From positions 47,975,357 through 48,039,356 of the forward strand of contig NC_088781.1 in assembly GCF_958450345.1 (NCBI RefSeq): a stretch of DNA of 64,000 nucleotides. Reading direction: 5' to 3'. Position numbers and translations under genes: made by a program. Source of the DNA: Calliphora vicina. Its lineage: Eukaryota; Arthropoda; Insecta; Diptera; Calliphoridae. Within the stretch, counting starts at the first letter, position 1. Each line of letters opens with the position of its first letter. The notes under the pieces were generated by a model. That model was not told the origin of the DNA. It saw only the letters and a program-made list of their open reading frames with translations, and searched no databases. Below, piece after piece: positions 19,620-31,779 of this stretch.

Positions 19620-20161
19620 TCTTTTAGTCGATTTACCGCTCTCCTGCTATAAATCACTCATATAGCGTAAATTGTTTGAGTCTGCTCAGCTCAGATGGTG
19701 TAGTTTGACAAATTGCTCGATATCGAGACCCACATGGCCAATTTTTTACCATCATAGATCAATGTCCCTTACGGGGTGGGGTATCTCGAGCTAGTCTACG
19801 AATTTGTATATCGGTGCTTATTGGGCACTGCTTAATTGGAAACTGAATACTCCATATAATGACTTCTATAGAAGTTGTTATAATGACGACGAGGAGGAAA
19901 CGGTTGAACATTTCCTCTGTCTTTGCACTGCTCTATCGGGTGGCACGGACTACGGCTCGATACATCCGACCAAGCGGATGTATCGAGTGTGGAAATTTGG
20001 AAGATGGATTCGTTTATTCGTGCGTCAGGTTGGTTCGGCGTCGAACCCCATTCCGACATGTGAAGGACCTCTTGGCGACCCGAGCACGATCCTTCAGATA
20101 TAACAAAGAGCCCAATTCATGGACCCAAGTGAGCTCGCAATACCGGTTGCCTTTATAACCT

Positions 20162-20905
20162 AACCTATGACTGGCCGCGTATTCTGGTAATTTTTCCTCC
20201 AATATTCGCTTCAAATTAATCAGTTGCGTTGGGTACAGATAGGAGATTTCAGCTGCTCATAATAGATAGGACCATTTTGATACCACCAAATACAGAGCGT
20301 TACCTTAGCGCCATGGATATTTGGCTTTGGTATCGATTCTGCTTGTTTGTCGGGCTACACATACGTTCTCTTACGCTTCGGGTTATTGTAAGTGATCCAT
20401 GATTCGCAAAAATGATTTTCTTTTATAGTGTTGAAGCAGCATTTCAGACATACACAATCGTCTTTCAAGAGCTCTCAGCTTCAATTCGTATCGTACCCAA
20501 TTTCCCTGCTTTTGGATGAATACAGCTATTTGCAAACATTTTGAAATTGCTGATTGTGTAGCAACCAATGATTTTGCAAGCTTGTGTTGACTTTGACAAC
20601 AATCTTCATGGAGTAATGCCTCCGATTCTTAGTCTTCACACTTTTTTAGCTAGCCTGGGCAATCTTTGTCTTCCGTGTCAAAATCAACACTTCTGAACCG
20701 CACAAACCAACTTTCATACATTGAAACCGATGGAAAACATTCACCATAAGCTTTGGTGAGCAACCGGTGTGTTTCAGCGCCACCTTGTTTTCAAATTAAA
20801 GAAGTAAAGCAAAACTTTCCGCATATGGTGATTCGTTGGTACAAAACTCCACATTTTTGATGTAAATAAAAACTTTGTTGTTTACACTATAATGTTCAAT
20901 AGCTA
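20162..20905 (-). mobile_element. DD34D mariner, degenerate
   Basis: Reverse-complement remnants of the N-terminal two thirds of the transposase; minus-strand frames show SAISKCLQIAVFIQKQGNW and YELKLRALERRL, the typical helix-turn-helix and linker of this mariner. Several frameshifts. Confidence 0.8.
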
Positions 20906-21083
20906 AGTGTGAATAAATGACAGATATGCAGCCTTCAAAATGACATATAAGTTATTAAAAATTAAAATTGATTTCAAAAGATACGCCATCTATTGTAAAT
21001 CCCGCATGTTTAGGTCATACATGCAATAGAAAAATGGTCCATTTCTCATTACATAATTGTCTAATTGCTTTTAAGCAAACTTC

Positions 21084-21480
21084 TTGTTGCGCTGCTTTAC
21101 AGCAAACAGTTTTCTATAGCAAGTTGTTGCACTGTTTGTCTCACTGTCGTACAGCAGACAGTTTTCTATAGAAAATTGTCTCACTGTCTTGCTGCAGACA
21201 TTTTTCTATAGAAAATTGTCTCACTGTTTTACAGCAGACAGTTTTCTAAAGAAAATTGTCTCACTGTCTTGCAGCAGACAGTTTTCTATAGAAAATTGTC
21301 TCACTGTCTTACAGCAGACAGTTTTCTATAGAAAATTGTCTCACTGTCTTGCAGCAGACAGTTTTCTATAGAAAATTGTCTCACTGTCTTACAGCAGACA
21401 GTTTTCTATAGAAAATTGTGTCACCGCTTTAAAACTGTCAGTTTTCTAAAGAATATTTTGAAAAACTGACAGTTTTTTTT
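21084..21480. repeat. Second 40-bp minisatellite with the same palindromic core
   Basis: About nine units of 40 bp: the same TTTTCTATAGAAAA palindrome but a different linker (TTGTCTCACTGTCTTACAGCAGACAG in two parts). A further single copy occurs at 22315-22335. Confidence 0.93.
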
Positions 21481-22374
21481 ACCAAAAATTGTTGTATACA
21501 GTTTTCTATAGTTTATCCTTTCAGTTTCTAGTTTATCCTTTCAGTTTCTGACACTTCCATGGCGTAGGGTAAAATTTACAAAAATACCTTTAATAATATT
21601 GAAATTTATGTTGGAAAAGGAGAACTGTGACAACTGTGAAAATGACATTGTTGTAAAAGTGTACGAAGGATAAAACAGCCAACGAGATATGGAGTGAAAT
21701 GGTAGAGATGTGATTGCTATTGGATGGCGTGCTGTTCCTCATCTCAAAGTTCAAAAAATAATAACGAAGGTATGATTTTGTGTGGGTGGATATTTGGGTT
21801 GTAGCTTTAGGTTTGTTAGTAAAAATATGCAAAGCTTTCAAAGTATGGATGGTATGTATTGTAGGTATGTATGTTTGTAAGTAATTTTATTTAAATACGA
21901 ATTTTATTGCCTGATGTGTTTGAGGGCGGGTGGTGTTGGTTTGTTTAAATATTTGAAAATTTATGTAACAACTTTACATTTAATTTGTTTTTTTTTTGCT
22001 TTCATTTTCCATTTTATTTTGCTTACTTTACACAAATTTTTATTTTAATTAAATTTCACTTTTTATTGGTGAAAAAAAAACATTTTCAGGATTAAAATAA
22101 ATTTTAACGCAATGAAAATATTTATGACCAAAGAGATGGTTGAAAAAAGAACAATTAACAACTTTGTATAAAGGAATTTAAAAGAATATTTATGGTTTAT
22201 AAATTCAAATAAATATACAGTTTTAATCTGTTTTCTTAACCCTTTTTAATAACATATTTTAATAAAAATTTTTGTATAGAAAATTGTACAGAAAATTATC
22301 TCGATATGTAGTAGACAGTTTTCTATAGAAATTTGGCTCTCAGCTTTAAATTTACGTTCACAATGGCAGATTCA
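21481..22374. other. AT-rich stretch without recognised gene
   Basis: Contains two tandem 'agtttatcctttcagtttct' units (21509-21550) and a remnant palindromic satellite unit near 22315. The open frame on the minus strand at 21590-21841 resembles nothing known to me. Confidence 0.45.
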
Positions 22375-23285
22375 TACACTCTGCGGATATGGATCCGATC
22401 CAAAAGAACTGCTCATCTTTTGAGGCCGTGAACGAATCAAGTCAATATCGGATATTCTGTTCCATAGCGAAGCGATTCCAAGTGTTCTGCATCGATCGAA
22501 ACAAATAGTATTCGGGCGGGGCAAGGTCTAAGCTATAAGGCGGGTGAGGAAAAACTTCGAAAACGCTTCATTCTAAATAGTTTTTAACAGATATTGCATA
22601 ATGTAAGGAGCGTTGTCACGATGGAATATTACGGTTTCATGTCTGGCCATATATTTGGGTGTTTTTCGGCAAATACTCGCTTCAAACGAATCAGTTTTTT
22701 GGTACAGGTTCCCTCTGATAGTCTGGTCAGATTTCAGCAGCTCATAAGAGATACGACCGTGTTGATCCCACCAAATACATAGCATTATCTTATCGCCATG
22801 GATATTAAGCTTTGGTGTCAAGCAGTTTGGAAGAGCTTTCCATATGATCCCTTACACTTTTGGTTATCGTAATGGATATATTTTTCATCGCAAGTAATGT
22901 TTTGGTGCAAAAATGGTTTTCTTTTATAAAGTTCAAGCTGCATTTCCGACATATAAAATCGTCTTTCAAGGTCTCTCAACTTCAATTCGTATGTTACCCA
23001 ATTTCCCAGATCTCGCATGAATCCTTATACTCCCAAATGTCTTGCTGCTTGAGTAACTCCCAATGATTTTGCAAACTTTTTTTGTGTTTACAACAATCTT
23101 CATGGAGTAATGTCTCCAATTCTTGGTCTTCAAACTTTTTTGGATGATCTTGGCGATCTTTGTCTTAAGTGTCAAAATCTCCACTTCTCCACAACCGAAC
23201 AAATCATCTATCGCACGTTGAAACCGATGATACACATTCACAAAAAGCTGCACTGAGCAATCGGTGTATTTCAGCGGCAATCATC
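22375..23285 (-). mobile_element. DD34D mariner, near full length but degenerate
   Basis: Minus-strand frames cover most of the transposase in pieces: YTDCSVQLFVNVYHRFQ (N terminus, 23280), the HTH/linker RDLERRFYMSEMQLELYK, PKLNIHGDKIMLCIWWDQHG and VIFHRDNAPYIMQ (second Asp). At least three frameshifts separate them. The DN motif and lack of GATAHT place it outside the rosa group. Confidence 0.85.
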
Positions 23286-23539
23286 AATGTGGATTTTCGG
23301 TTCTGTCCAAATCATAGGTACACCAAACTTCAAATGACTACGTTTACCGCTTTCCCTCACAATTGTTTGCAACCCACGGCTTATTTATCTCCGCCTTAAA
23401 GTAATTGAAATACGAGTTTCTCACTAAGTCTGTTATAGGGTTTCTCAACTTTTTGACTGTGTATTCATCACAAATGTAAAATTACGAAACGGGCACACGA
23501 ATTTTCTTATGACAGTCAATTTTTAAAAATTAATGTAGA

Positions 23540-23875
23540 TTAAAAGCTACACATAAGGAATTTTAAAACATTATTTTTGTTACCAATGTACATCTACTAC
23601 AAAATCTAATTCAAAACGATCCTATTTCTTCGTAGCTATCAATTATCTCTTATAGTTTAGGAGATATTCGAATTTTACAATTCTTTCCCATTCTACTTCA
23701 GTTGTTTGATATCAGCGGATAATAATATTTCCATATTTTCTCCATTTTTCTTTTATTGAACTAACAACAAATGTATATGTCAAACAAAAAATTGTTTAAA
23801 AATCATGACTGAATCCAAAGTTATGTGCATTTGAATTTCTAAAATTTTAAAAATGTGATTTTTCGCACTAGCAAG
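23540..23875 (-). repeat. Family E repeat fragment (reverse orientation)
   Basis: Reverse complement of 18780-19110 with moderate divergence (for example ttaaaaatcatgactgaatcc and tgaactaacaacaaatg). It is cut by the foldback element starting at about 23876. Confidence 0.6.
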
Positions 23876-25086
23876 TCGCTGGCGAAAGAACTTCTTCAAG
23901 TATTTGCTGAAGTGTTTCCATTCAAACCGAAACTTGCGGAAGTCTGCTTCCAGAAGTAGTTTGTAGAAGTTATTACGACGAACTTGCTGCAAGAAATTGC
24001 AGATGTGTTTCCACACAATATGAGTACAGCTTGCAGTAGACTTTGCTTTTTTACGAATGACAGTACAAAAATATCTTGTGTTAAAATAAGATTGGCAGCT
24101 GCCATTAGAAAGAAACAAATTAGAAAAAAAGAAATACAAAAAAGGGTTACAAGGCAATTATGAATGTTCAAGTCATTTTCTAAGGGGGACCTTATTTGGG
24201 GACTATGGACTAATGTTGGCCGATGTTCGCCATACTTTACAGTATAATTTCAGAGATACTTGGAACTAATTTGAACATATTTATGACTGTTCAAACAGTA
24301 TTCCGGAGGGATATTTGTATGGGGGCTAGCTGAAATCGTGGGCAGATATTGCCCATTTTTAAGTGTATAGTTGAGAAATTGGGTGAAACTTAAGTTTCTT
24401 TATTTTAATTTTATTCGTATAGTCTTTTGAGGACATGTCCCATCCTAATAAGCTTTTTTACTGGAATTCAAGTTGAAAGCAAGTGTAATTCAAGCCTTGA
24501 ATTATAGTCAAGCAATTGAATTACAGTTGTATTACACTTTATTTCAATAGTATTCTCCAGTAATAAGGAAACATAAATTCAAGCCATATGTTTTTTGTTT
24601 GAAAAATAAATAAATTTTCAAATATTTTTTATGTTTAAAGTATAATTACATTTGCATTCAAGTCAAATTCCAACAAAATGCTCAAGTACTTGAATTTTTG
24701 GGGTTTTGGTGCTTACTGGGATAATTCAGGAAAACTTTCTTGGTTTTCAATTACCAAATGTGTTTTTCACTACTCCAAACGAATTTAATTTTGTCCATTT
24801 TTACAAATTTGGAAAAGAACTAAAAAAACACAAAACAAAACAGAAAACATAACACAATATCACAAATCGTTTACCCTACGTTTACCCGACTTCTTCTGCA
24901 AGTCTTCAAAACACATGCGGTTCACAGCAAGTCGTTCAAGTTACTTCCAACAAGCAACAAACATGTGTTTCCACATAGTTTCTGCAAGTAACTTCTACAA
25001 GCAGTGACTTCTGGAAGTCGACTTCTATGACGTGTTAACGCGACAAAAACTTCTGGAAGTCACTTCTGGAAGCTACTTGGTAGTGG
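23876..25086. mobile_element. Foldback-like element with ACTTCTGGAAGT-rich arms
   Basis: Both ends (23876-24060 and 24890-25086) are rich in short reverse palindromes such as acttctggaagt, agaagt and gcaagt, and the outer ends are inverted copies (cactagcaagt / acttggtagtg). The middle carries a degraded DINE-like module near 24160-24360. No transposase. Confidence 0.5.
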
Positions 25087-25123
25087 CTTTAAGTTTTCCC
25101 AAAATTATTCAACAAGAAAATTC

Positions 25124-25277
25124 TATATATCGTTGCCTTAATATAGAAAGGCCTTAACTTGTGTTTTTTTATGACGAGATTTTTTTCTAAATATGATATA
25201 TCGAAATAAAAGAAAATCTGGGCTTACAAAAAAACAACATGAGTTGTGGCTTTTCTATATTAAGGTAACGATATGTA
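25124..25277. mobile_element. 154-bp hairpin element (MITE)
   Basis: Arms of 30 bp (25124-25153 and 25248-25277) are inverted copies with about three mismatches (core CGTTGCCTTAATATAGAAA). The loop is AT-rich. Family unknown. Confidence 0.7.
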
Positions 25278-25733
25278 TATTTTTTGAAATCGGAACACAA
25301 AAATTAACATACCCGAGGTTTCCTACTTTGAGGAGCCAAAAAAAAAATTACTTTTTTTATACCCTACACCACCATAGTGGGGAGGGTATTAAGCGTTTGT
25401 GCAGATGTTTTTAACGCCCAAAAATATTGGTCTAACACCCACCTTAAAGTATAGCGATCGACTTAGAATCACTTTCTGAGTCGATTAAACGATGTCCGTC
25501 CGTCCGTCTGGTTGGCTGGCTGGCTGTCCATGTAAACCTTGTGCGCAGAGTACAGGTCGCAATTTTGAAGATATTTCGATCAAATTTGGTACATATTGAA
25601 ACTGGCTGAAATCGGTCCATTATTTCACCTAGCCTCCATACAAATGTTCTCTCGAAATTGGACTTTATCTGTCATAAATGTTTAATTTATCTATGTATCT
25701 ACACAAATTTCGCTCCAAATAAGTTTTATATAT

Positions 25734-26881
25734 GGGGCATTACATGTCAAGTGAACCAACTATTGAAATCGATGTCTTCCGATCGGGATGAAATTAGTTA
25801 GTTCTATTGGATAGACACAGACACAATTTTTCAACAAGATCGGTCGACAACTCTCTGCAAAATGTGTCCCAAATAGTTTAGATAGCTATTTCTTCAATCT
25901 TTCGAAAAAAATATTTAAAAAAAAATAAAAAAATTTAATATTTTTTTCCGAAATCAAAAACTTTTTTGTTTTTTTTTTAAATGGGCCCTTTTTTTCTTAA
26001 AATAAAGCTTAGACATTTTCCTTGAACACCTATTTGGTCGTTTAGTGTGATGCGAGTGGGATATCTATCAAAATAAATATTTTGTAACTCAAAACATACA
26101 ATTTTTGACTTTTTTCGCAAAATCAAAAACTTTCTTGACTTTTTTTTTTCAAAATGGACCCTTTTTTTTAGCTCAAACAAAAGCTTAGATATTTTCCTTG
26201 AATACGCTTTTGGTCGCTTAGTAGGATGCGAGTTGGATATATACCAAAATAAATATTTTTTAACTCAAGACTTACAATTCTTGACTTTTTTTTTTGCAAA
26301 TTCGAATTTTTTTTAAATGGGCTCTTTTTTTAATTTTTTTTTTTAGTCAAAATAAAGCTTAGGTCCATTCCTTTAAGATATTGTTAGTCTTTTAGTGGGA
26401 TGCGAGTGGGATATCTATCAAAATAAATATTTTATAACTCAAGAAATACAATTTTTTATATTTTTTTGCAAAATCGAAATTTCTTTCCAATATGGGCCCC
26501 TTTTTTTAATTTTTTTTTTGATCAAAAGAAGGCTTAGGTCTTTTCCTTTAAGACTAAGGGATGTGAGTGGGATATCTATCAAAATAAAAATTATGTAACT
26601 CGAGACATACAATTATTGACTTTTTTTTGCAAATTGGAATTTTTATTCAAAATGGGCCCCTTTTTTAAAAGTTTTTTTAGTCAAAAGAAAGCTTAGGTCT
26701 ATTCCTTTAAGATATTTTAGGTCGCTTAGGGGGATACGAGTGGGATATCTATCAAAATAAATATTTTGTAACTCAAGATATACAATTTTTGATTTTTTTT
26801 GGCAACTAACCTTGGTGCAAATTTCATCCCGATCGGAAGACATCGATTTCAAAAGTTGGTTCACTTGACATGAAATGCCCC
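25734..26881. mobile_element. Inverted-repeat element with internal 170-bp tandem array
   Basis: Ends are inverted repeats of about 65 bp starting GGGGCATTACATGTCAAG (25734) and its near-perfect inverse ending at 26881. It is flanked by ATAT on both sides (25730-25733, 26882-26885), and the uninterrupted host sequence in the copies at 53398 and 63172 confirms the exact ends. The interior is an AT-rich array of about five units of some 170 bp marked by gatgcgagtgggatatctat. No coding capacity. Confidence 0.9.
26050..26770. repeat. About 170-bp tandem repeat inside the element
   Basis: The marker gatgcgagtgggatatctat or a variant occurs near 26050, 26226, 26399, 26562 and 26734, giving periods of roughly 165-175 bp. 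Units contain aaagcttagg and t-runs of variable length. Confidence 0.85.
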
Positions 26882-27291
26882 ATATACAAAATTCATGTCA
26901 CCAAATTTTGTTACGATCGGTCCATAATTAGTCATAGCTCTCATATTGATCCGCTTTCGAAAATGACTTTAACATGCATAAATCTCTTCAAAGTGTTGGT
27001 AGACATAAATCACACGACCTAATTTCATGGTGATCGGTCCATAATTGGTCATAGCTCCCATATAAGGCCCACTTCCGAAAATCACTCACGAATATAAATT
27101 ATTGATATTTTAAAAGAAAAATGTTTTTGCTCATTACTTAGTGTTTACTGTCTTACTTGTTTACTTTGGAATTTTTTTTTTGAAATTAAAGCTTTGTAGT
27201 CATGAAAAATCATTTCGGTCTCTATAATTTCTTGTTATAACCGCGTCTTTACTATTTACGTTGGGCTTGTCCGACCATACTTTCTTACTTC

Positions 27292-29186
27292 TTTCTATAG
27301 AAATTGATCTACATAACACTATAACTTGTACAAATTTGATCGAGTTATTAATAAAATTTGGGGGCGGGGGACTGAGGATTACTCGACTAATAATATCTAT
27401 GTTTCAATTTATTTTTAAGTACTATTAACATAAGTGCTACATTTTAATATCTGTACTTTATATGGATCAATAAAATTTATTTGAAATTTACATTTGCCAG
27501 GGAAAGCGGATTAAAAAGCAAACATTACTCGTGAGTGTACATCAACAAATTTAAATTAAATTTCTTGGTTGAATAAACAAATCGAAAAAGAAAGAAAAAA
27601 TAGAAATAATATTACGAGTTTAGTACTTTTACGTTCTCTGTTCCATTTACATTACAATAATCAAATCAAAATGTTGACATACATAATCATTCTTTTGTAA
27701 ATATCTACATACATACGTCTGTTCATGTTGTTGCTCCGTTCTGCTATGTAGATCTGTTTATGCATTTAATAAATGCAAATTCGACAAAACCAACAAAGAG
27801 TACTACTCAACACAACAGATACAGACATAAGGAATGAAACATTTATAGGGATGGGTAGATGGACCCACTATACACTCAAACACACAGCCATACATGACAA
27901 ACTGTGAAAAGTACTCACACATTCACAATATTTACATTTCAGCTCATTCATATGCCACTTTTTGTGAACTTTCCTGATGGAAAAATTCAAAAAAAAAATT
28001 CTTAATTTTGTATGAATGAATGAAAAGAACAGGATGGAGAATTGCTTCATCAAAAATGTTAATAAATGCCAAATGACTAATGGTCTAATGGTGTTTGGAC
28101 CTCGACTGACTCTAACCCATACTCTCTGGACAGCAACGACTTTCGCAGACAAAGCCAACAACACAACAACGAGCTAAATTATTAGCGAAAGGACGAGGCA
28201 ACGCACACAATAGCACGCGTTTAGTGCGTGTCCTTTGTGTTTTGATAAAGCACAGCTGCCTTTTTTTACGCCATATCGATTTTTTTATTATTAAATTCTG
28301 TTTTTTTTTTCTGCTGTTGTTGTGTTTGTTCATGCCGTCGGTAGACAATGAATGGACTTACCAACCAAAAGTCTCTCATGAACATGAGCAAAAATTTGGT
28401 TTTCATTTGTGATTTTAAAAAGGAGGATAAAAAAAGTGTGATAAAAAACGAAATGAAATTCCAATTTGAATTTTGCTTATTTGATGCACATCGTATTCCA
28501 TACAATAAAAGAAATATTTTCGAAGATTCTGTTAAATTGAAATTTGAAATATCCCATCTTAAAAGTCATACAAATTAAATTCGAGCAACATTAATGTCAA
28601 AGATATAATCAAACTAAATAATGTTTCCATAAATTCATGAGAATAATGTAGGATATTTGCAATCTTGGCTGCTAATTTTCATTATCTGAAGTGTTTTCGA
28701 TTATATTGCTTTAAAAGTACGCTACCAATTTTATTTCTTCAAGTGTATTTGCAAATACAGCAGTAGTACACACACAATTTGCATTTCATTTAGTTTTTTT
28801 TTCTACTTGGTTTCATTTCTTTCAGATGAATTGTGAATGAACGATTGTATATTATGGACGGTGATCTCAACTAGAATCATCCCTTGTGTATTCCACGCAT
28901 ACAATTCAGTCATCCAGTCAGACAGACACTTCAATCGTTCATACAAATTTACTATAGATATCAGGTATGGAGATGTTAATACGATCGTACAATATTCAAA
29001 CAATATTGTATTGTACAATACAAAAGGATACAATTTAGATTTTTCTCATTTTTTTTTGGACGAAATCACGTTATAGTTATTGGTTTCCTAGAAAAAAGTT
29101 TCTAAGTTAATTAGTATGTTTTTTAAATTATTTTAAAGGTTTTTCGAATAAGTAGTCTTCATAGACTTTTACCAGCGCACACTAGT
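27292..29186. other. AT-rich intergenic stretch
   Basis: No recognised gene or repeat. Open frames at 28100-28580 are short, on both strands, and low complexity. I see nothing supported here. Confidence 0.45.
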
Positions 29187-29414
29187 ATAGAAAAACAAGT
29201 AAGAGAGCTATATTCGGCTGTGCCAAAACTTATATATCCTTCTCCAAATTATACTTCAAAATAAAAATTTTAAATAAATTTTAGGTAAACAAAATTTATT
29301 TTTTTTTGCAGTTTTCTCATTTTTTGGAAAAAAAATGTTTCGAATTGTTTTTTTACATTTTTTTTTTCAATTTTTAAAATATATTTTTTTTTTTTAAATC
29401 TTAAATTTTTTTTG

Positions 29415-30191
29415 TTTAAATTTTGCGATTGGCCCCTACTGTCAGTTCTGTTTTGACATTTGTGTAGTAAACACATGAGAAATACACGTTAATAAACAAT
29501 GTTACGCTACACTGCTCCAGAACGCGGAATATTGCTGACTATTTATCTGACAAATATTCTGTCGGTGACTTTGGCACAACGTGAATTTCGTCGCAGATTT
29601 CCTGGCCGTCATTACACCCGCTCAAAGTCACTGTATGGTGTGCTGTTTTCGCTGGAGGAGTCATCGGACCTTTTTTCTTCGAAGACGTCGCGGGCCAAAC
29701 GGTTACTGTGAATGGTTCTTTTTGCCGCAACTTGATGAATTGGGATTGGAAAACAACGGCACACACTGCACGTGCCACAACCGATATGCTGAAGGATGCA
29801 TTTTCCGGGCGCCTAATCTCCCGTTTTGGCGATTTGCACTGGCCAGCAAGATCGCCTGATTTGACCGCTCCAGACTTCTTTTTGTGGGGCTTTTTGAAGT
29901 CGCGGGTTTATGTCAACAAGCCTCGGACTCTTGTAGCTCTTAAAGACAATATCCGTCAAGAATGTGAGGACCTATCGCCGGAAGTTTTGGCCAAAGTGAT
30001 GGAAAATGCCATAAAAAGTGCTCAAATGACAATAAACTGTGGCGGCGGCCATTTACATGACATCATATTCTCGACTTGATGTAAACAAAATTAAAAGACC
30101 AAATAAAAATAATCCACAAGAAGAATCAGAGTTTTTATTTTTTTTTAATTACAGCCAAGAAACATCGGAAGTTTACTTTTGCGCCACCTTG
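29415..30191 (+). mobile_element. Rosa-type (DD41D) mariner, 5' truncated
   Basis: The right terminus TTACTTTTGCGCCACCTTG ends at 30191 followed by TA; it is the inverse of the left terminus at 8615. The left terminus is missing and the sequence enters at 'attttgcgattggcccc'. Confidence 0.85.
29499..30079 (+). pseudogene. Rosa-type mariner transposase, broken
   Basis: Fragments MLRYTAPERGILLTIYLTN, then catalytic C-terminal part with TAPDFFLWGFLKSRVYVNKP and terminal GGGHLHDIIF. The region around the first two catalytic Asp residues is deleted in places and at least two frameshifts are present. Confidence 0.85.
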
Positions 30192-30597
30192 TATTAGCGA
30201 AAAAAAACTTTTGGTGAAAAAAAAATCGGATTAAAATTTTTTTTCCCGTTTTGACCCATTGTAGGTTCACTTTATTATGGTTTTATATACGTCATTGCAA
30301 AGGTCTTTGAAATATCTATCATTAGATATCCATATTGTCTATATTAATGACTTAAAATCTCAGCCATTTGTGAACCGATTTTGCTGATTTTAAATAGCAA
30401 ACTTCTTGAAAGCATGTCTGACAGAATTATTGAAGATTTGGATCCCGAAGATGAAAATTGATTTCAACAGTCAGACAGACGGACATGGCTTAATCGACTC
30501 CGCTATCTATAAGAATCCAGAATATATATACATTATAGGGTCGGAAATGGAAAATGTAGAAATTACAAATGGAATGACAAACTTATACATATATTAG

Positions 30598-31470
30598 GGT
30601 GGCCCTTAATAAACGAAAGTTGGATTTTGGCCATTCTCACCCCCTAGTTTGGTGAACATTAGTAAAAAAATCATCCTGAAAAAATTTTAGGTAAATCGGC
30701 TGGGGTTAAGACATGCCGCAAGCCCTCTGAAGTTTTGAGATGCATTTACAAGTGGAAAAAATGCATTTTTTCAGTTTTTGTAAAAATTTTGCAATTAAAA
30801 AATTACTTTTGCAATTTAATTTAAAAGAATCGAAATGTGTTCGTAATTATCGTTCTAATGAGATATAAGAGACAAAAATTGGTTAAAAAATGTTAAAGTT
30901 ATTAAAAAATCGCCAGGCCATTAATGTGTCTCAGGCCACTAGAACAAGAAATGTAGGAACAAAATTAACATATTTTGAGAAATATTAAAACAAAAGTTTA
31001 TTCTTACTTAAAATATATACATATAAACTTGTATATGAGTTTTTATCAGTTAACCTATTCGCAGGTATAACCAAAAAAAAAAATTTTGTTAAACAAATTT
31101 CAGAATTTTTTGATCATCACATGAGGATTTATTGACAACATAATAGGGAATAAAAATGTGAAAAAATTATGTCAATACCTCTATAGCTTTTCTGTACCTG
31201 CGATATAAATTTTGCGATTTTCGAGAAAAACTAATTTACTTACTGTTATTAATTTTAAGTAAAATCTGTTCAGAATATTACAGTTCAGGTATTTCTAAAT
31301 ATAGTCTGAAAGTTTTCCTAAAATCTTCATGTTATATTTTTCTTAAGTTTCATCAAAATCGGCCCAAATCTATCTTTCCATTAGAAATTCCAAATATTGA
31401 AAAATTTGACTTTTGACCTTCACGATTTAAGGGTTAACTTTTTCCGATTTTAGGAAAATTTTCAGTTTTT
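30598..31470 (+). mobile_element. Palindromic foldback element, left half
   Basis: Starts TAGGGTGGCCCTTAATAAAC. An arm of about 720 bp is followed by a short centre (about 31328-31433, cttcatgttatat ... ttcacgatttaagg) and then the beginning of the inverse arm (attttaggaaaattttcag), where the copy stops. The second half-copy at 34621-35489 is the complement. Confidence 0.75.
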
Positions 31471-31779
31471 ATGATTTATGATGATTTATACTTTGTGAAA
31501 AGCTAACTTTTCATCAAATATTTTAAATGAAAACAAATTTGAAAATTGTAGTGCGGCCAAAGGCACCTTGGTCCGGCCAAAAGTCGAAAAAACAAGTTTT
31601 TAGTTGGGGGTTTTTTGTCAAATGCTCTAGGAGATACAAAATTATCATAGTAAGGTCCCTTGCCCCAAATTTCAGTTTGAATGATGCCTTCACACGAATG
31701 GAACATCAAAAAAAACTTTTAATCAATTAGAAAATTCATTTAGTTATTTTTTCGTATGAAATGACGCTATATTAGGTCG

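Larger units (their letters stand above)
17746..20160 (+). mobile_element. Non-LTR retrotransposon with RNase H domain, 5' truncated and interrupted
   Basis: Plus strand remnant of a LINE of the Jockey/I type. 17746-18180 encodes the end of the reverse transcriptase (SVKYLGIILDSKLSW, then ASKAAIAIYACRRAIGK with in-frame stops). 19320-19620 encodes RNase H, and 19800-20000 a C-terminal zinc-knuckle-like segment (ETVEHFLCLC). The segment of about 18180-19319 is foreign repeat that removes the first RNase H Asp. Confidence 0.8.
25355..27291 (+). mobile_element. DINE-1/HINE-like element, family A, split by a satellite-bearing element
   Basis: 5' end TATACCCTACACCACCATAG, GTCY-type run (gtccgtccgtccgtctgg) at 25493, both 'catagctcccatat' modules at 26935-27070, and a 3' end in which the hairpin is degraded (cttgtccgaccatactttcttactt). 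Positions 25733 and 26882 are adjacent in other copies. Confidence 0.85.
29187..30597 (-). mobile_element. DINE-1/HINE-like element, family B, split by a rosa-type mariner
   Basis: On the minus strand: 3' hairpin and CTTACTTG at 29187-29220 (aaacaagtaagagagctatattcggctg in parts), T-rich body, mariner 29415-30191, then tgacccattgtagg through the GTCY stretch (agacagacggacatggc at 30470) and gacaaacttata at the 5' end. Confidence 0.8.

Noticed and set aside
23780..24171. Overlapping minus-strand frames up to 125 codons
   Set aside because: They run across the junction of family E and the foldback element and have no domain; chance frames.
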